Assembly: GCA_905192745.1 (NCBI GenBank)
Contig: CAJJLZ010000054.1
Location: forward strand, 1 to 5,434
Reading direction: 5' to 3'
Source of the DNA: an uncultured Oscillospiraceae bacterium
Lineage (GTDB): Bacteria; Bacillota; Clostridia; Oscillospirales; Acutalibacteraceae
DNA: 5,434 nucleotides
Shown: positions 4,807 to 5,434 of the stretch, piece after piece
Layout: each line of letters begins with the position of its first letter
How positions within the stretch are numbered: the stretch's first letter is position 1
Made by a program: the position numbers and the translations under genes
The notes under the pieces: model-generated
Database searches by the model: none
Told to the model about the DNA's origin: nothing
The model's input: the letters and a program-made list of their open reading frames with translations, nothing else

Positions 4807-5382
4807 CTATACACTCAATTTTTCAAGAAAAGCATAAACCCTTTCGCTACAATCCGCCTTTCTATATTTCTCTTTTCTCCAAGAGTCGGAAAGCGGAAAA
4901 TAGATTCCGTCATTTGCCTTTGCACCAAAATCCCACTGGTCGTTTTCATCTTTGTTTTTGTCAAACCAGTCCACAGCAAACATAAGCTTTTCTTTTGCCA
5001 GCCCATACTCAGCCAAAACTTCAAGTGCAGCTAAATAGCAGCTCGTTTCCCTTGACATAAATACTTCGGGCGGTTTATTAATCTGTTTATTGTAAATATA
5101 ATACATTCCATCGGGTCGTGATAGGTAGTAATCAAGGAACAAGCTTTCCGTTTCGGGTGACAAAACATCTTTTAGCAAAACTGCATGATAAAACATTCCA
5201 AAGCCTGTTTCAAACCCACTTTTTGGCTTTCTTCCGTACAATCTTGTAAATCCTTCAATATCGTCGTTACGATTATATTGACCTCTGTTAAAAGCCGTTT
5301 CTGCTAATTCCGCCCAAAAACGTGCAACCCCTAAAGCAGTTTCGTTTTTAGGATCAAACAATCTAATCCATGCCGAAAGCAT
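4807..5382 (-). CDS. hypothetical protein, possibly helical-repeat C-terminal part
   Basis: I do not recognise a named family with confidence. The 191-residue frame is soluble, rich in aromatic and charged residues, with no signal peptide. Motifs that look conserved in type are SRPDGMYYIYN at about 87-97, the SCYLAALEVLAEYGLAKEKL helix pair at 113-132, WFDKNKDEN at 138-146 and WDFGAKANDGIYFPLSDSW at 149-167, followed by DCSERV. The W-x-FG and DG pattern resembles alpha/alpha-toroid or squalene/prenyltransferase-like repeats, a weak hint only. ATG 5382 has AGGA 9 bases upstream, but the frame stays open and protein-like back to a TAG at 5433-5431 (LVFTAFLIGNNH), so the gene may be a 5'-truncated or broken copy. 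Its base composition is much more AT-rich than the genes to the left, which suggests acquisition. Confidence 0.65.
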   Translation of the reverse strand: MLSAWIRLFDPKNETALGVARFWAELAETAFNRGQYNRNDDIEGFTRLYGRKPKSGFETGFGMFYHAVLLKDVLSPETESLFLDYYLSRPDGMYYIYNKQINKPPEVFMSRETSCYLAALEVLAEYGLAKEKLMFAVDWFDKNKDENDQWDFGAKANDGIYFPLSDSWRKEKYRKADCSERVYAFLEKLSV

Positions 5383-5390
5383 ATGATTGT

Positions 5391-5403
5391 TTCCTATTAG
5401 GAA
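5391..5403. promoter_or_regulatory. 6-bp palindrome over the ribosome site
   Basis: TTCCTA-T-AGGAA with its partner base forms a 13-base near-perfect palindrome (TTCCTATTAGGAA) that contains the AGGA ribosome site of the minus-strand hypothetical gene. Next to it, AGGCT/AGCCT (about 5418-5433) can form another 5-bp stem. These may be regulatory or may simply be coding sequence if the gene extends upstream. Confidence 0.2.
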
Positions 5404-5434
5404 CGCTGTAAATACAAGGCTTTTCGGAGCCTAC

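Overview
The window looks like chromosome of an anaerobic, moderately GC-rich Firmicute of the Clostridia (Ruminococcaceae/Oscillospiraceae-like). The reasons are a NitT/TauT-type ABC importer with a lipoprotein binding protein, a DUF134 plus NifX-like gene pair, strong Shine-Dalgarno sites with GTG/TTG starts possible, and a textbook intrinsic terminator. This assignment is inference; no rRNA or other phylogenetic marker is present.

Layout. Positions 1-200 are AT-rich and non-coding as far as can be seen, with a plausible leftward promoter and an inverted repeat. Positions 200-400 are a GC-rich leader with a possible 16-residue leader ORF. Positions 409-1993 carry an ATPase and a permease on the + strand that overlap by 8 bp. 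Positions 1994-2377 are an unusual 384-bp spacer that opens with a 30-bp tandem repeat and ends with a strong hairpin. Positions 2378-3379 encode the lipoprotein substrate-binding protein. A perfect 12-bp GC stem with a T-tract (3395-3434) closes this unit and lies between it and the converging minus-strand unit.

The minus-strand unit is DUF134 (4329-3979) followed by a NifX-like protein with a His/Cys-rich tail (3912-3502). It is driven by a promoter that matches the sigma-70 consensus exactly (TTGACA, 17 bp, TATAAT). A perfect 14-bp inverted repeat brackets the -10 element, one arm in the -35/-10 spacer and the other at about +1 to +14. This is the clearest regulatory architecture in the window.

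From about 4440 rightward the DNA becomes AT-rich. A gene-free stretch (about 4420-4806) with several short direct repeats precedes an AT-rich minus-strand gene of unknown function that may be shortened at its 5' end. The change in composition suggests a different origin for the right end.

How the genes work together: the three + strand transporter genes make one complete importer (ATPase, membrane subunit, lipid-anchored binding protein) for a small organic or oxyanion-type solute that cannot be named from sequence. The DUF134/NifX pair is a separately controlled unit, probably linked to metal or Fe-S handling, with the HTH protein a good candidate for its own regulator.
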